From Paracoccaceae bacterium (lineage in GTDB: Bacteria; Pseudomonadota; Alphaproteobacteria; Rhodobacterales; Rhodobacteraceae), in contig JAAELR010000069.1 of assembly GCA_024226455.1 (NCBI GenBank), positions 1 through 63,567 of the forward strand: a stretch of 63,567 nucleotides of DNA, given 5' to 3'. Below, in pieces: positions 54,756 to 63,567 of the stretch. The notes under the pieces are model-generated. The model saw only the letters and a program-made list of their open reading frames with translations. It was not told the origin of the DNA and made no database searches. Both the position numbers and the translations under genes were made by a program. Within the stretch, counting starts at the first letter, position 1; each line of letters opens with the position of its first letter.

Positions 54756-56048
54756 CTAGCTCAGCACGCCATCCGCTCCGATCCGGCTGTTGCCGCCCAA
54801 ATAGCCATGCAGCACGCCCGGCAGGTCGACAGATCCGTCCGCCTGCTGGCCGTTCTCCAGCACCGCGATCAGGCAACGCCCCACAGCCAGCCCCGACCCG
54901 TTCAGCGTGTGCACATATTCCGGCTTGCCACCGCCCTGCGGCCGGAACCGCGCATTCATCCGCCGGGCCTGGAAATCGCCGCAAACCGAAATGCTGGAGA
55001 TCTCACGATAAGTATCCTGCCCCGGCAGCCAGACCTCTATGTCATGCGTCTTGCGCGCCCCGAACCCCAGGTCGCCGGTACACAGCACCACCGTGCGATA
55101 GGCAAGCCCCAGCCGCTGCAGAATATCCTCGGCCAGACGCGTCATCCGGTCATGCTCTTCAAGCGACCTGTCGGGATGGGTGATCGACACCATCTCGACC
55201 TTCTCGAACTGGTGCTGGCGCAGCATGCCGCTGGTGTCCTTGCCGGCAGAGCCCGCTTCGGACCGGAAACACTGGGAATGGGCGCACATGCGGATCGGCA
55301 GAGCGGCCTCGTCAAGCATCTCTTCGCGCACCGTGTTGGTCAGCGTCACCTCGGATGTGGGGATCAGCCACCAGCCGTTGGTGGTCTGATAGCTGTCCTC
55401 GGCGAACTTCGGCAGCTGGTTGGTGCCATACATCGCCTCTTCGCGCACCAGCACCGGGGTGATGGTCTCGGTCAGCCCGTTCTCGTTCACATGCACGTCC
55501 AGCATGAACTGCGCCAGCGCCCGGTGCAGCCGCGCCACCGCTCCCCTCAGCACCACAAAGCGCGACCCCGACAGCTTTGCCGCCGTGGCGAAATCCATGC
55601 CCGCCTGCACCGCGGCCAGCTCAAAATGCTCCTTGGGCTGAAACCCGGGCACCTTGGGCTCGCCCCAGCGCCTGATCTCGCGGTTGTCATCCTCGTCGGC
55701 GCCGTCGGGCACATCCCCAAGCGGCAGGTTCGGCAGCCCCAGCAGCATGTCGTGCAGTTGGGTGTCGAGCCGCCGGGCCTCTTCCTCCAGCCGGGCGATC
55801 TCTTCCTTCTTGTCGCCCATCAGGGCGCGCAGGCGCTGAAACTCTGCCTCGTCGCCGTCAGCCTTGGCCTTGCCCACCAGCTTGCTGGCCGCATTGCGCG
55901 CCGCCTGCGCTGCCTCGGACGCACCGATCGCCCCCCGCCGCGCCTCATCCAGCGCCAGAATGCCGGCAGAGACCGCCCCGGCCCCGACCCGCCCGATGGC
56001 GGCGTCGAAGGCGTCTGGATTGTCGCGGATCATTCGGATGTCATGCAT
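54756..56048 (-). CDS. serS: Seryl-tRNA synthetase
   Basis: Charges tRNA-Ser. The 430-residue class II enzyme has an N-terminal antiparallel coiled-coil arm (about 25-105), motif 2 in [28 protein letters not shown] (about 258-285) and motif 3 in [19 protein letters not shown] (about 375-393). The ATG at 56048 is preferred to 56090. It lies 57 bases downstream of the pentapeptide-repeat gene. Confidence 0.97.
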   Translation of the reverse strand: MHDIRMIRDNPDAFDAAIGRVGAGAVSAGILALDEARRGAIGASEAAQAARNAASKLVGKAKADGDEAEFQRLRALMGDKKEEIARLEEEARRLDTQLHDMLLGLPNLPLGDVPDGADEDDNREIRRWGEPKVPGFQPKEHFELAAVQAGMDFATAAKLSGSRFVVLRGAVARLHRALAQFMLDVHVNENGLTETITPVLVREEAMYGTNQLPKFAEDSYQTTNGWWLIPTSEVTLTNTVREEMLDEAALPIRMCAHSQCFRSEAGSAGKDTSGMLRQHQFEKVEMVSITHPDRSLEEHDRMTRLAEDILQRLGLAYRTVVLCTGDLGFGARKTHDIEVWLPGQDTYREISSISVCGDFQARRMNARFRPQGGGKPEYVHTLNGSGLAVGRCLIAVLENGQQADGSVDLPGVLHGYLGGNSRIGADGVLS

Positions 56049-56105
56049 GGGCAGGCCTCGGGCTTTCAGGTGTCGCGCGGTGATTGGCACGCCACCGCCC
56101 GGAAA

Positions 56106-57707
56106 TCAACGCGCCTCGGGATCATAGCCCTGCTGGCGCTGCCAGGCGTGCCATTGCTCGAGGAAATCCTCCAGATCCAGATCCTCCTCCGACCAATGCT
56201 CCGGGCGGATCAGGCCGGCGGGCAGAGTGACAGAGCCATCGCCGAAAAGTGAATTCACCTGGGATTGGCTCAGGTTTACATTCTCAAAATCCTCCGATTT
56301 CACGGCTGCATACCGGACATCCGCAATCGTGAAATCCGTCTTCCCATCGAATTGCGCCATCCAGAGTCTCACCCCCTGCATCTGCGCGCGGAGGAGGTTC
56401 GCCCCCTGCAACTGCGCGCGGGTGAGGTCCGCCCCCTGCATCTGCGCCTCGAAGAGGTTCGCCCCCTGCATCTGCGCGCGGATGAGGTTCGCCCCCTGCA
56501 TCCGCGCCTCGAAGAGGTTCGCCCCCTGCATCTGCGCCCCGCTGAGGCTCGCCCCCTGCATCTGCGCCCCGCCGAGGTACGCCCCCTGCATCCGCGCCCC
56601 GAAGAGGTTCGCCCCCTGCATCTGCGCGCGGATGAGCTTCGCCCCCTGCATCTGCGTCACGCTGAGGTCCGCCCCCTGCATCTGCGCGCCTATGAGCTTC
56701 GCCCCCTGCATCTGCGTCACGCTGAGGTTCACCCCCTGCATCCACGCCCTGTCGAGTTGCACCCCCTGCATCCGCGAGTCGTAGAGGCGCGCCCCTTCCA
56801 TCCGCGCCTTTGACATTTGCGCCTTGTCGAAACACAACCCTTTCAGGTCGAACCCCTGCAAATTCGCGTCGCGCAGGTCGACGGGGATGTCGTCTGCCAC
56901 AACGCCGGCGATGTCTTTCAGCCGCCCCAGAGTCTGCGCCGCCTTTTCCATGTCGGACCGCACCGGCGTCAGACCGCCCGCCCATTCCAGCATGGCCTCC
57001 AGCGTCTCGCCATCCGGCGTCATGCCCTGGAACTTTGTCGGGTTCAGCCCTTCGTCCCGCGGGTGATCCTGCGCCGGGTGCTCGCGGGACAGTTCGCGCA
57101 CATAGACCGACAGCATGCGCGCCACACGCGGGGCGGCGTCGGGGCGTTCCTCGACCAGACCTTCCAGCCGGTCGATGGCCGCCGCCCGGGTCACCAGATC
57201 GTCCTTCCACTCGGTCTTGAATTTCTCTTTGTCGCCCCGGGTTTGCCAATGCGTCACTTGCCGCCGCGCGGCAAGGCCCGCGGCGGCGGCGTTGATCTTG
57301 TCGTTGAACAGCGACTCCTCGGCGACATTGGTCTGGCGTTCGGTGTTGAAGACCCTGATCACGGCAAAGACCAAAGTGAAGAGACCGCCAAGCCCGGCAG
57401 CGGTGCCCAGCAACAGGCCGCCGTGATAGCGGACGATAGAGGCGTCGGCGCTGACATCGGGATAGGTCAGCCACAGCCGCCAGGCACCGATGGCGAACAG
57501 CGCCACCAGCAGCAGCCAGAGCGGCAGCAATGCGATGCAAATCCATTTCAGCAGCGCCAGCCCGGCGCCGGGCCGTTCCAGCCACGGCACAAAGCGGCGT
57601 CCGTCGCCCACTGGCGGCAGCGTCTGCAGCAGCACCAGCACCACGACCAGCCCGGCCGCGATCCAAAGCAACGGAGAGTGAACAACTGCGAGATAGGAAT
57701 CGTACAT
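56106..57707 (-). CDS. Membrane protein with pentapeptide repeats
   Basis: A 533-residue protein with membrane segments at about 14-32, 57-78 and 95-118, a soluble charged middle (about 120-290) and a pentapeptide-repeat domain (about 290-470) built on alternating A(N/D)Lxx and AQMQG units, which should fold as a right-handed quadrilateral beta helix. A non-repeat tail of about 75 residues follows (LDLEDFLEQWHAWQRQQGY). The DNA repeat is 30 bp (see 56371-56790). The start is uncertain (57770 or 57707); 57707 is chosen as the codon nearest the first helix. No function can be given. Confidence 0.8.
   Translation of the reverse strand: MYDSYLAVVHSPLLWIAAGLVVVLVLLQTLPPVGDGRRFVPWLERPGAGLALLKWICIALLPLWLLLVALFAIGAWRLWLTYPDVSADASIVRYHGGLLLGTAAGLGGLFTLVFAVIRVFNTERQTNVAEESLFNDKINAAAAGLAARRQVTHWQTRGDKEKFKTEWKDDLVTRAAAIDRLEGLVEERPDAAPRVARMLSVYVRELSREHPAQDHPRDEGLNPTKFQGMTPDGETLEAMLEWAGGLTPVRSDMEKAAQTLGRLKDIAGVVADDIPVDLRDANLQGFDLKGLCFDKAQMSKARMEGARLYDSRMQGVQLDRAWMQGVNLSVTQMQGAKLIGAQMQGADLSVTQMQGAKLIRAQMQGANLFGARMQGAYLGGAQMQGASLSGAQMQGANLFEARMQGANLIRAQMQGANLFEAQMQGADLTRAQLQGANLLRAQMQGVRLWMAQFDGKTDFTIADVRYAAVKSEDFENVNLSQSQVNSLFGDGSVTLPAGLIRPEHWSEEDLDLEDFLEQWHAWQRQQGYDPEAR
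56371..56790 (-). repeat. 30-bp tandem repeat encoding the pentapeptide domain
   Basis: CCCCCTGCA recurs with exact 30-base spacing, 14 times, from 56371 to 56769, with a variant at 56791 and a further half-match at 56851. Units differ mainly in a few third-codon and codon-switch positions. It is coding DNA, read on the minus strand as MQG-containing decapeptides. Confidence 0.9.
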
Positions 57708-57919
57708 TGGCAATCCGGGGCTGTACCCGTCCTCAAAATGCCCCGATCCGCCCGCTTTGCCAAGCACCATGTGCCCGACGCAAGTCCGACGTTTGTCCGA
57801 CGCTATTCCGACACCCCGAAACCGCCCCGACCCGGCTTGCGTCCCCCCCTTGCGAAGACTAGGGTGCGCGCCAATCTAAAAGGGGGGCGCGTGGCCCCCG
57901 ACTACCGAAGGAACAACCG

Positions 57920-58243
57920 ATGTTTGCAACGCCTGCCTATGCGCAAGCGGCCGGAGGAGCCGGAGCTTTCACCAGCTTCTTGCCGCTCATCCTGATCTTC
58001 GCGATCATGTATTTCCTGCTGATCCGTCCGCAGCAAAAGAAGGTCAAGGAACACGGCAAGATGGTCCAGGCGGTGCGCCGGGGCGATCAGGTCGTGACCC
58101 AGGGAGGGTTGATCGGCAAGATCACAAAAGTAAAGGAAGACAACGAGGTAGAGGTCGAACTGGCGCAGGGCGTCAAGGTGCGAGTGGTGCAGTCGACCCT
58201 CGCGCAGGTGGTTTCCAAGACAGAGCCCGCGGCCAAGGAATAA
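57920..58243 (+). CDS. yajC: Preprotein translocase subunit YajC
   Basis: A 107-residue accessory of SecDF: a short N-terminus, one helix (about 17-36, LPLILIFAIMYFLLIRPQQKK), and a C-terminal soluble domain (RRGDQVVTQGGLIGKITKV). It sits 4 bases upstream of secD and in the same run as secF, the normal order. GAAGGAACAACC precedes the ATG. Confidence 0.95.
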   Translation: MFATPAYAQAAGGAGAFTSFLPLILIFAIMYFLLIRPQQKKVKEHGKMVQAVRRGDQVVTQGGLIGKITKVKEDNEVEVELAQGVKVRVVQSTLAQVVSKTEPAAKE

Positions 58244-58246
58244 GCC

Positions 58247-59929
58247 ATGCTGCTGATCCCCGCCTGGAAACGCGTCATGATCTTGGCGCTGGTCGCGCTC
58301 GGTCTGATCTTTGCCATGCCGAACGGTTTTTATAGCCGCGTCGAGATGCACAACGATGCGGTCGCAGAGATCGAAAAGCTGGGCGAAACGCCTGAAAGCG
58401 CGGCGGCGCGTGACGCCTGGCCGGGTTGGCTGCCCTCGACAATAGTCAACCTGGGCCTGGACTTACGAGGCGGAGCTCATCTGCTGGCCGAGGTCCAGGT
58501 GGCCGATGTCCATACCAGTCGGCTAGACGGCATGTGGCCGGATATGCGCAACGCGCTACGCGACAAACGCGATGAGATCGGCACCATTCGGCATGAGATC
58601 GTCACCATTCGGCGCCAGGATTCCGCCTCGGCTGAGTTGCGGGTACGGATCAGCCAGCCCGAGGGCATGGCCGTGGCGCTGGAAACGGTGCGAGCACTGG
58701 CCCGGCCCGTGATGTCGCTGACCGGCGTCGGCTCTACCGATATCGAGGTCGTCGGGGTTGGCGCCGACATCATCGTCACGCTCAGCGAGGCCGAAAAGCT
58801 GGCCACGGATGAGCGGACCCTGCAGCAAAGCCTTGAAATCATTCGCAGACGTGTGGACGAGGCCGGCACGCGCGAGCCCACCATTCAGCGCCAGGGCACC
58901 GACCGGATCCTGATCCAGGTGCCGGGCATCGGCAGTGCGCAAGAGCTCAAGGACCTGATCGGCACCACCGCGCGGTTGACCTTTCATCCGGTTGTGGGAC
59001 GCACCAGCGACAAGGATCAGGCACCCGGCGTCGGCAATGTGATCTACCCGTCGCTGGGCGAGGACGGGGTCTTCTACATTCTGGAAAAGTCGCCTGTGGT
59101 TTCGGGCGAGGAACTCAACGACTCGCAACCCTCGTTCGACCAGAACGGCCGCCCCGCGGTCAGCTTTCGCTTCAACCCCACCGGCGGGCGCAAGTTCGGC
59201 CTGTACACCGCCGACAATGTCGGCAGCCCCTTTGCCATCGTGCTTGACGACGAGGTGATCAGCGCGCCCGTCATCGAGACGCCTATCCCGGGCGGCTCGG
59301 GTATTATCAGAGGCAACTTCACAGTCGAGGAGTCGACCAGGCTGGCGGTTCTGCTGCGCGCCGGCGCCCTGCCCGCCAAGATGACGTTCCTCGAAGAGCG
59401 CACCATCGGGCCGGAACTGGGCCAGGACAGCATCGAGGCGGGCCGCATTGCCTGTCTCGTCGCCTTCGCGGCGGTGCTGGTGTTCATGGGGCTCAGCTAT
59501 GGCTGGTTCGGCCTGATCGCCAATGTGGCGCTGATCCTGAACGTCGGCATGATCTTTGGCCTGCTCAGCGCCATCGGCGCCACGCTGACCCTGCCGGGCA
59601 TCGCCGGCATCGTGCTGACCATCGGCATGGCGGTGGACGCCAACGTGCTGGTGTTCGAGCGCATCCGAGAGGAACTCAAGACCGCGCGCGGCCCCGCCCG
59701 CGCCATCGAGCTTGGCTATGAAAAGGCGCTGAGCGCCATCATCGATGCCAACATCACCACCTTCATCACCGCGGTGATCCTGTTTGTCATGGGCTCTGGC
59801 CCGGTGCGCGGGTTTTCCATCACGCTTGGCCTCGGCATCCTTACATCCGTTTTCACCGCGATCTACGTGACGCGGGTGATGATCGTGATGTGGTTCGAAC
59901 GCCGGCGACCCAAGTCAATCGAGGTGTAA
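58247..59929 (+). CDS. secD: Protein translocase subunit SecD
   Basis: A 560-residue subunit of the Sec accessory complex, driving protein export by proton flow. It has an N-terminal helix (about 6-25), a large periplasmic part (about 60-380, with LGLDLRGGAHLLAEVQ), then five C-terminal helices with GPELGQDSIEAG and the GMAVDANVLVFERIREE motif. It ends 4 bases before secF, so the two are co-expressed. Confidence 0.97.
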   Translation: MLLIPAWKRVMILALVALGLIFAMPNGFYSRVEMHNDAVAEIEKLGETPESAAARDAWPGWLPSTIVNLGLDLRGGAHLLAEVQVADVHTSRLDGMWPDMRNALRDKRDEIGTIRHEIVTIRRQDSASAELRVRISQPEGMAVALETVRALARPVMSLTGVGSTDIEVVGVGADIIVTLSEAEKLATDERTLQQSLEIIRRRVDEAGTREPTIQRQGTDRILIQVPGIGSAQELKDLIGTTARLTFHPVVGRTSDKDQAPGVGNVIYPSLGEDGVFYILEKSPVVSGEELNDSQPSFDQNGRPAVSFRFNPTGGRKFGLYTADNVGSPFAIVLDDEVISAPVIETPIPGGSGIIRGNFTVEESTRLAVLLRAGALPAKMTFLEERTIGPELGQDSIEAGRIACLVAFAAVLVFMGLSYGWFGLIANVALILNVGMIFGLLSAIGATLTLPGIAGIVLTIGMAVDANVLVFERIREELKTARGPARAIELGYEKALSAIIDANITTFITAVILFVMGSGPVRGFSITLGLGILTSVFTAIYVTRVMIVMWFERRRPKSIEV

Positions 59930-59933
59930 CCCC

Positions 59934-60902
59934 ATGCGACTGAAGCTTGTTCCAAGAGAGACCCGCTGGGATTTCTTTGCCTGGTCGAAGATCACCTTCG
60001 GCGCCTCGATGCTGGCGATGGTCGCCTCGGTGGCGCTGTTTCTGGTGATCGGGCTGAACTATGGCATCGATTTCCGCGGCGGCACCACGATCCGCACCGA
60101 AAGCGCCCAGCCGGTGGATGTGGGCGCCTACCGGCAGGCGATCCAGCCGCTGAACCTGGGCGATATCACCATCACAGAGGTGTTCGACCCGACATTTGCC
60201 GACGACCAGAACGTCGCAATGATCGGCATCCAGGCGCAGGAGGGTGACGAAGCGGTTTCTCCGGACGTGATCCACGCAGTCGAGGCGGCGCTGCAGGTGC
60301 TCGATCCTTCCCTGACCTTCCAATCGGTTGAATCCGTCGGACCCACGGTCAGCGGAGAGCTGATCCAGACGGCGGTGATCGCGGTTGTGCTGGCCATCGC
60401 GGCGGTGCTGTTCTACATCTGGCTGCGCTTTGAATGGCAGTTTTCCGTGGGTGCGGTGGCCGCGCTGGTGCATGACGTGATCCTGACCATCGGCATCTTC
60501 TGCGTGCTGCAGATCCAGTTCGACCTGCCGATCATCGCGGCTCTGCTGACCATCGTCGGCTATTCGCTGAACGACACGGTGGTGGTCTTTGACCGGGTGC
60601 GCGAGAACCTGATCAAGTACCGCAAGACGCCACTGAAAGAGGTGCTGAACCTGTCGATCAACGAAACGCTGAGCCGCACGGTAATGACATCGGGCACCAC
60701 GCTGATCGCGCTGATTTCACTGCTGGTGCTGGGCGGCGACGTGATCCGCGGCTTCGTCTTTGCCATGACCTGGGGCGTGATCGTAGGCACCTATTCATCG
60801 GTTTTCGTGGCCTCCAACATTCTGTTGGCACTGGGAACCAAACGCGACTGGACCAAGCCCGACGCCAATCAGGGTAACCAGTTCGCCAATACCGGCAGCT
60901 AA
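59934..60902 (+). CDS. secF: Protein translocase subunit SecF
   Basis: A 322-residue partner of SecD: FGASMLAMVASVALFLVIGLNYGIDFRGGT (helix 1 and GIDFRGG), GPTVSGELIQTAVIAVVLAI, and the signature SLNDTVVVFDRVRENLIKY (about 212-230), followed by LSRTVMTSGTTLIALISLL. Normal length. It should form a complex with SecD and YajC in the inner membrane. Confidence 0.97.
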   Translation: MRLKLVPRETRWDFFAWSKITFGASMLAMVASVALFLVIGLNYGIDFRGGTTIRTESAQPVDVGAYRQAIQPLNLGDITITEVFDPTFADDQNVAMIGIQAQEGDEAVSPDVIHAVEAALQVLDPSLTFQSVESVGPTVSGELIQTAVIAVVLAIAAVLFYIWLRFEWQFSVGAVAALVHDVILTIGIFCVLQIQFDLPIIAALLTIVGYSLNDTVVVFDRVRENLIKYRKTPLKEVLNLSINETLSRTVMTSGTTLIALISLLVLGGDVIRGFVFAMTWGVIVGTYSSVFVASNILLALGTKRDWTKPDANQGNQFANTGS

Positions 60903-60966
60903 CCCCGTGCCCTCCGCCCGCCGTGCCCTCGCGGGGTTTTGTCGCGGACGGGCCGTGTGATATGCG

Positions 60967-61719
60967 ATGACCGCCGCACTGAGCCAGGTTTTCGCCTTTG
61001 ACGGGCTTTGGCTGTTGTTGTTTGGTGTGGTGCTGGCGGGTCTGGTGCGCGGGTTTTCGGGATTCGGCACGGCGATGGTCTACATGCCCTTCGCGGCGCA
61101 GGTGCTGCCGCCGGTCTGGGCGCTGATCACGCTTTGCCTGATCGACCTGATCGGCCCCCTGCCCGCGGTGCCGCGGGCGCTGCGGGACGGACATGTCCGC
61201 GACGTGCTGTGGCTGGCCGCCGGGGCGCTGGTGGGCCTGCCAGCAGGGGTCTGGCTGTTGACCCGGTTGCAACCCGAGGTTTTTCGCTATTCGGTATCGC
61301 TGCTGACCGGTGTGCTGCTGGTCCTGCTGATTCTGGGGCTGCGCTATCGCGGCCAGGTCACCCGGGCTCTGACACTTGGAATCGGTATGCTTTGCGGCGT
61401 TTTCGGCGGCGCGGTCGGGCTGGCGGGACCACCGGTGATCCTGCTCTACATGACCCGCCCCCTGCCGGTTGCCGCGATCCGCGCCAGCATCCTGCTGTTC
61501 CTGCTGGCAAGTGACGCAATCTTGATCGTGGTGTTCGCCAGCGGCGGGCTGCTGGAGCTGATGCCCGTGCTGCTCTCTGGTATTCTCACACTGCCCTATT
61601 TCTTTTCGGTCTGGATCGGTTCGCTGGTCTTTGACCCCAGCCACGAGACGGTCTATCGGTGGGTCGCTTATGCGATTATCGCCGGGTCCGCGCTGAGCGG
61701 ACTGCCGGTTTGGGACTGA
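60967..61719 (+). CDS. TauE/SafE-family membrane transporter
   Basis: A 250-residue protein with about eight hydrophobic helices and the family starts GLVRGFSGFGTAMVYMP (about 27-43) and GVFGGAVGLAGPPVILLYM (about 140-158). The family transports sulfite, sulfonates or other anions; the substrate is not readable. It lies 64 bases after secF and 6 bases before the Mth938-like gene. Confidence 0.9.
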   Translation: MTAALSQVFAFDGLWLLLFGVVLAGLVRGFSGFGTAMVYMPFAAQVLPPVWALITLCLIDLIGPLPAVPRALRDGHVRDVLWLAAGALVGLPAGVWLLTRLQPEVFRYSVSLLTGVLLVLLILGLRYRGQVTRALTLGIGMLCGVFGGAVGLAGPPVILLYMTRPLPVAAIRASILLFLLASDAILIVVFASGGLLELMPVLLSGILTLPYFFSVWIGSLVFDPSHETVYRWVAYAIIAGSALSGLPVWD

Positions 61720-61725
61720 GAAGAC

Positions 61726-62079
61726 ATGCGCCTGAACGAAGTCACCTTTACCGATGCCCGGCCGATCGACGGCTATGGCCCGGGCTTCTTTCGCGTCGGC
61801 GGAGAGGCCATCGGGGGTGCCGCACTGGTGCTGCCGAAGCGAGCTCTGGGTTGGGGCGGCTACGAGGATATATCGCCGATCCTCGACATCCGGGGCGAGG
61901 TCGATGTGCTCCTGGTCGGCACCGGCGCCGAACCGGCACATCTGCCGGTCGGCTTTCGCCGGCGGCTGGAAGAGGCCGGGCTTGGGGTGGAATCCATGGC
62001 CTCTCCGGCCGCCTGCCGCACCTATAACGTGCTGCTCGGCGAGGGCCGCCGCGTCGCCGCCGCGATGCTGCCGGTCTGA
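61726..62079 (+). CDS. Mth938-like domain protein
   Basis: A 117-residue single-domain protein: PIDGYGPGFFRVGGEAIGGAALVLP, LDVLLVGTGAE-like VDVLLVGTGAEPAHLPVGFRRRLEEAG, then AACRTYNVLLGEGRRVAAAMLPV. The family is widespread in alphaproteobacteria, next to secF or ccm genes, and has no proven function. It starts 6 bases after the TauE-like gene and 9 bases before ccmA. Confidence 0.85.
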   Translation: MRLNEVTFTDARPIDGYGPGFFRVGGEAIGGAALVLPKRALGWGGYEDISPILDIRGEVDVLLVGTGAEPAHLPVGFRRRLEEAGLGVESMASPAACRTYNVLLGEGRRVAAAMLPV

Positions 62080-62088
62080 GGCGCGCCG

Positions 62089-62706
62089 ATGCTGTTGAAC
62101 ATCCACGACCTGGCCTGCACCCGCGGCGGCGTGCCCATCATAAGGGGCGTTTCATTCACCCTGGACGCCGGCGAGGCGCTGCTACTGCGCGGCCCGAACG
62201 GCAGTGGCAAGACCACGCTGTTGCGCACTGTCGCCGGGCTGCAGCCAGCGCTGCAGGGCCGCATAGAGGCTGCCCCCGACGCGGTGGCCTACGGCGCCCA
62301 TGCCGACGGGCTGAAAGCCACGCTCAGCGTCGCCGAGAACCTAGAATTCTGGGCCGGGATCTACGGCACCAACAATATCGGCGAAGCGCTTTCGGCCTTC
62401 GACATCGCCGACCTTCGCGACCGGGCGGCGCAAAACCTGTCGGCCGGGCAGAAACGCCGCCTGGGCCTGGCGAGGCTGTTGGTGACCGGCCGGCCCGTCT
62501 GGGCGCTGGACGAGCCCACCGTGTCGCTCGACGTGGCAAGCGTGGCGCTTTTCGCCAACGCGGTCCGGACCCATCTCGACCGCGGCGGCGCGGCATTGAT
62601 CGCCACGCATATCGATCTGGGGTTCGAGGCGCGCGAACTGGATATCGGCTCTTTGCGGGCCCGCGCCGGAACCCATGGCGACGATTTCGACGAGGCCTTC
62701 CTTTGA
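62089..62706 (+). CDS. ccmA: Haem exporter ATP-binding protein CcmA
   Basis: The ATPase of the CcmABCD system for cytochrome c maturation. The 205-residue ABC protein has Walker [10 protein letters not shown], a signature [16 protein letters not shown] and a Walker B-like [12 protein letters not shown]. It overlaps ccmB by 4 bases, so they are coupled. NapB, NapC and the DUF3365 protein here would need this system. Confidence 0.95.
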   Translation: MLLNIHDLACTRGGVPIIRGVSFTLDAGEALLLRGPNGSGKTTLLRTVAGLQPALQGRIEAAPDAVAYGAHADGLKATLSVAENLEFWAGIYGTNNIGEALSAFDIADLRDRAAQNLSAGQKRRLGLARLLVTGRPVWALDEPTVSLDVASVALFANAVRTHLDRGGAALIATHIDLGFEARELDIGSLRARAGTHGDDFDEAFL

Positions 62707-63359
62707 TCCGGCTGCTGATCCGCGACATGCGCCTGGCGATGCGCGCCGGCGGCGGTTTTGGCCTCGGTCTGGCCTTCTTCCTGATCGTCGCGGTGCTGGT
62801 CCCATTCGGGGTCGGCCCCGAAAGCGGCACGCTCAGGGTCATCGCCCCCGGCATCCTTTGGGTCGGGGCGTTGCTGGCCTGCCTGCTGTCGCTCGACCGG
62901 ATCTTCCAGCTTGATTTCGAGGATGGCTCGCTAGATCTGCTGGCCACCGCGCCGATCCCGCTTGAGGGCGTGGTAGGGATGAAGGCGGTGGCGCATTGGC
63001 TGACCACCGGGCTGCCGCTGGTGCTGGCCGCACCGGTGCTGGGCATGCTGCTGAACCTCGCCCCAGGCGCCTATCTGTGGCTGATCGCCTCGCTTGCCGT
63101 CGGCACCCCGGCGCTGAGCATGATCGGCGCTTTCGGCGCGGCGCTGACCGTGGGGCTGAAACGCGGCGGCTTGCTGCTGTCGCTGCTGGTGTTGCCACTT
63201 TATGTGCCGACGCTGATTTTCGGAGCCGAAAGCATCAGCCGCGGCGCCGACGGACTGGCGGTTGCAACGCCGATGCTGCTGCTCGGCGGCATCACGCTGT
63301 TCACGCTGGCGCTGCTGCCTTTCGCCGCCGCTGCGGCGCTGCGGATCAACCTGCGCTGA
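62703..63359 (+). CDS. ccmB: Haem exporter permease CcmB
   Basis: The 218-residue permease partner of CcmA has six hydrophobic segments and the CcmB signature [28 protein letters not shown] (about 77-104), with [25 protein letters not shown] before it. It is complete and ends at 63359. The ccmC gene that usually follows is not seen in the remaining 208 bases. Confidence 0.95.
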   Translation: MIRLLIRDMRLAMRAGGGFGLGLAFFLIVAVLVPFGVGPESGTLRVIAPGILWVGALLACLLSLDRIFQLDFEDGSLDLLATAPIPLEGVVGMKAVAHWLTTGLPLVLAAPVLGMLLNLAPGAYLWLIASLAVGTPALSMIGAFGAALTVGLKRGGLLLSLLVLPLYVPTLIFGAESISRGADGLAVATPMLLLGGITLFTLALLPFAAAAALRINLR

Positions 63360-63530
63360 GGGGCGAAAGCTTTGCTCCAGATAGTTCCGTGCCCCGGTTC
63401 AGGTTCCTCGTGCACTCACCCGCAGCATTATACCAATCAGCCTGATTTCTGACTCGTGATTATGGGGTTTCTGTCCGGCGAGTTTCGTGATTCCCTTATG
63501 GAATAATAGACACTCGCCGCGGAGGGGATC

Positions 63531-63567
63531 ATGGTTGGGATTGAGTTGCGGGATGATTACAGGGCAG
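63531..63567 (+). mobile_element. Possible start of an IS630-type transposase, cut by window edge
   Basis: From an ATG at 63531 with GGAGGGG upstream, the 12 readable codons give VGIELRDDYRA, close to the start of IS630-family transposases of alphaproteobacteria (usually followed by a segment of LRRLA repeats). The sequence before it (63420-63520) contains two CGTGATT motifs. Only 37 bases are visible, so this is a weak call. Confidence 0.35.

Noticed and set aside
54348-56252. 634-residue plus-strand open frame opposite serS
   Set aside because: Low-complexity Arg/His/Gln-rich translation, no family motif, and serS on the other strand is certain.
56371-56790. CRISPR-like regular repeat
   Set aside because: The period is 30 bp with no unique spacers, and it is in frame with a pentapeptide-repeat protein.

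Overview
The window is GC-rich, densely coding chromosomal DNA that reads as an alphaproteobacterium of the Rhodobacterales (Roseobacter/Rhodobacter group). The assignment rests on gene content seen here: a complete RcGTA-type gene transfer agent (GTA) cluster, an alphaproteobacterial pyruvate dehydrogenase operon whose E1 beta subunit carries its own lipoyl domain, a CtrA-type DNA box, and yajC-secD-secF leading into ccmAB. No database search was possible, so family names come from recognising motifs and gene order.

Layout. 0.5-4.1 kb (minus strand): class II HMG-CoA reductase, a DUF3179 exported protein and two cyclophilins. 4.3-8.3 kb (plus): pgk, an unknown exported protein and class I fructose-bisphosphate aldolase, followed by the decayed remains of an acyl-CoA dehydrogenase gene. 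9.0-13.8 kb (plus): an FtsB-like protein, then pdhA-pdhB-two small ORFs-pdhC. 13.9-15.9 kb: a DUF3365 haem protein, cysE and a DksA/TraR zinc-finger protein. 15.9-30.9 kb (minus): the GTA cluster, transcribed from small terminase (g1) through large terminase, portal, protease, capsid, connectors, tail tube, tape measure, hub, peptidase and the 1309-residue tail protein to two accessory tail genes. 31.2-36.7 kb (minus): mltG, fabF, acpP, fabG, fabD and an unknown membrane protein. 37.0-39.8 kb (plus): rpsF-rpsR-rplI, a lytic transglycosylase and a thrombospondin-C-like lipoprotein. 39.9-46.5 kb (plus): periplasmic nitrate reductase operon napFDAGHBC. 46.9-51.7 kb: a RACo-like ASKHA protein, a cupin, a DUF2235 hydrolase and a glutathione transferase. 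51.9-54.7 kb: an AT-richer IclR regulator, tRNA-Gly(CCC) and two convergent genes, each broken by one frameshift. 54.8-63.4 kb: serS, a pentapeptide-repeat membrane protein, yajC-secD-secF, a TauE-like exporter, an Mth938-like protein and ccmA-ccmB. The right edge looks like the start of an IS630-type transposase.

How the parts work together. The pdh operon feeds acetyl-CoA from glycolysis (pgk, aldolase) into central metabolism and the fab genes. The nap operon would accept electrons from quinol through both NapC and NapGH, and ccmAB would help supply the c-type cytochromes that NapB and NapC need. The most interesting region is 30.92-31.11 kb, in front of the GTA cluster. It holds a TTAA-N7-TTAAC CtrA-type box, a good sigma-70-like promoter and a strong intrinsic-terminator hairpin placed between that promoter and g1, which together suggest a directly controlled, attenuated GTA leader.
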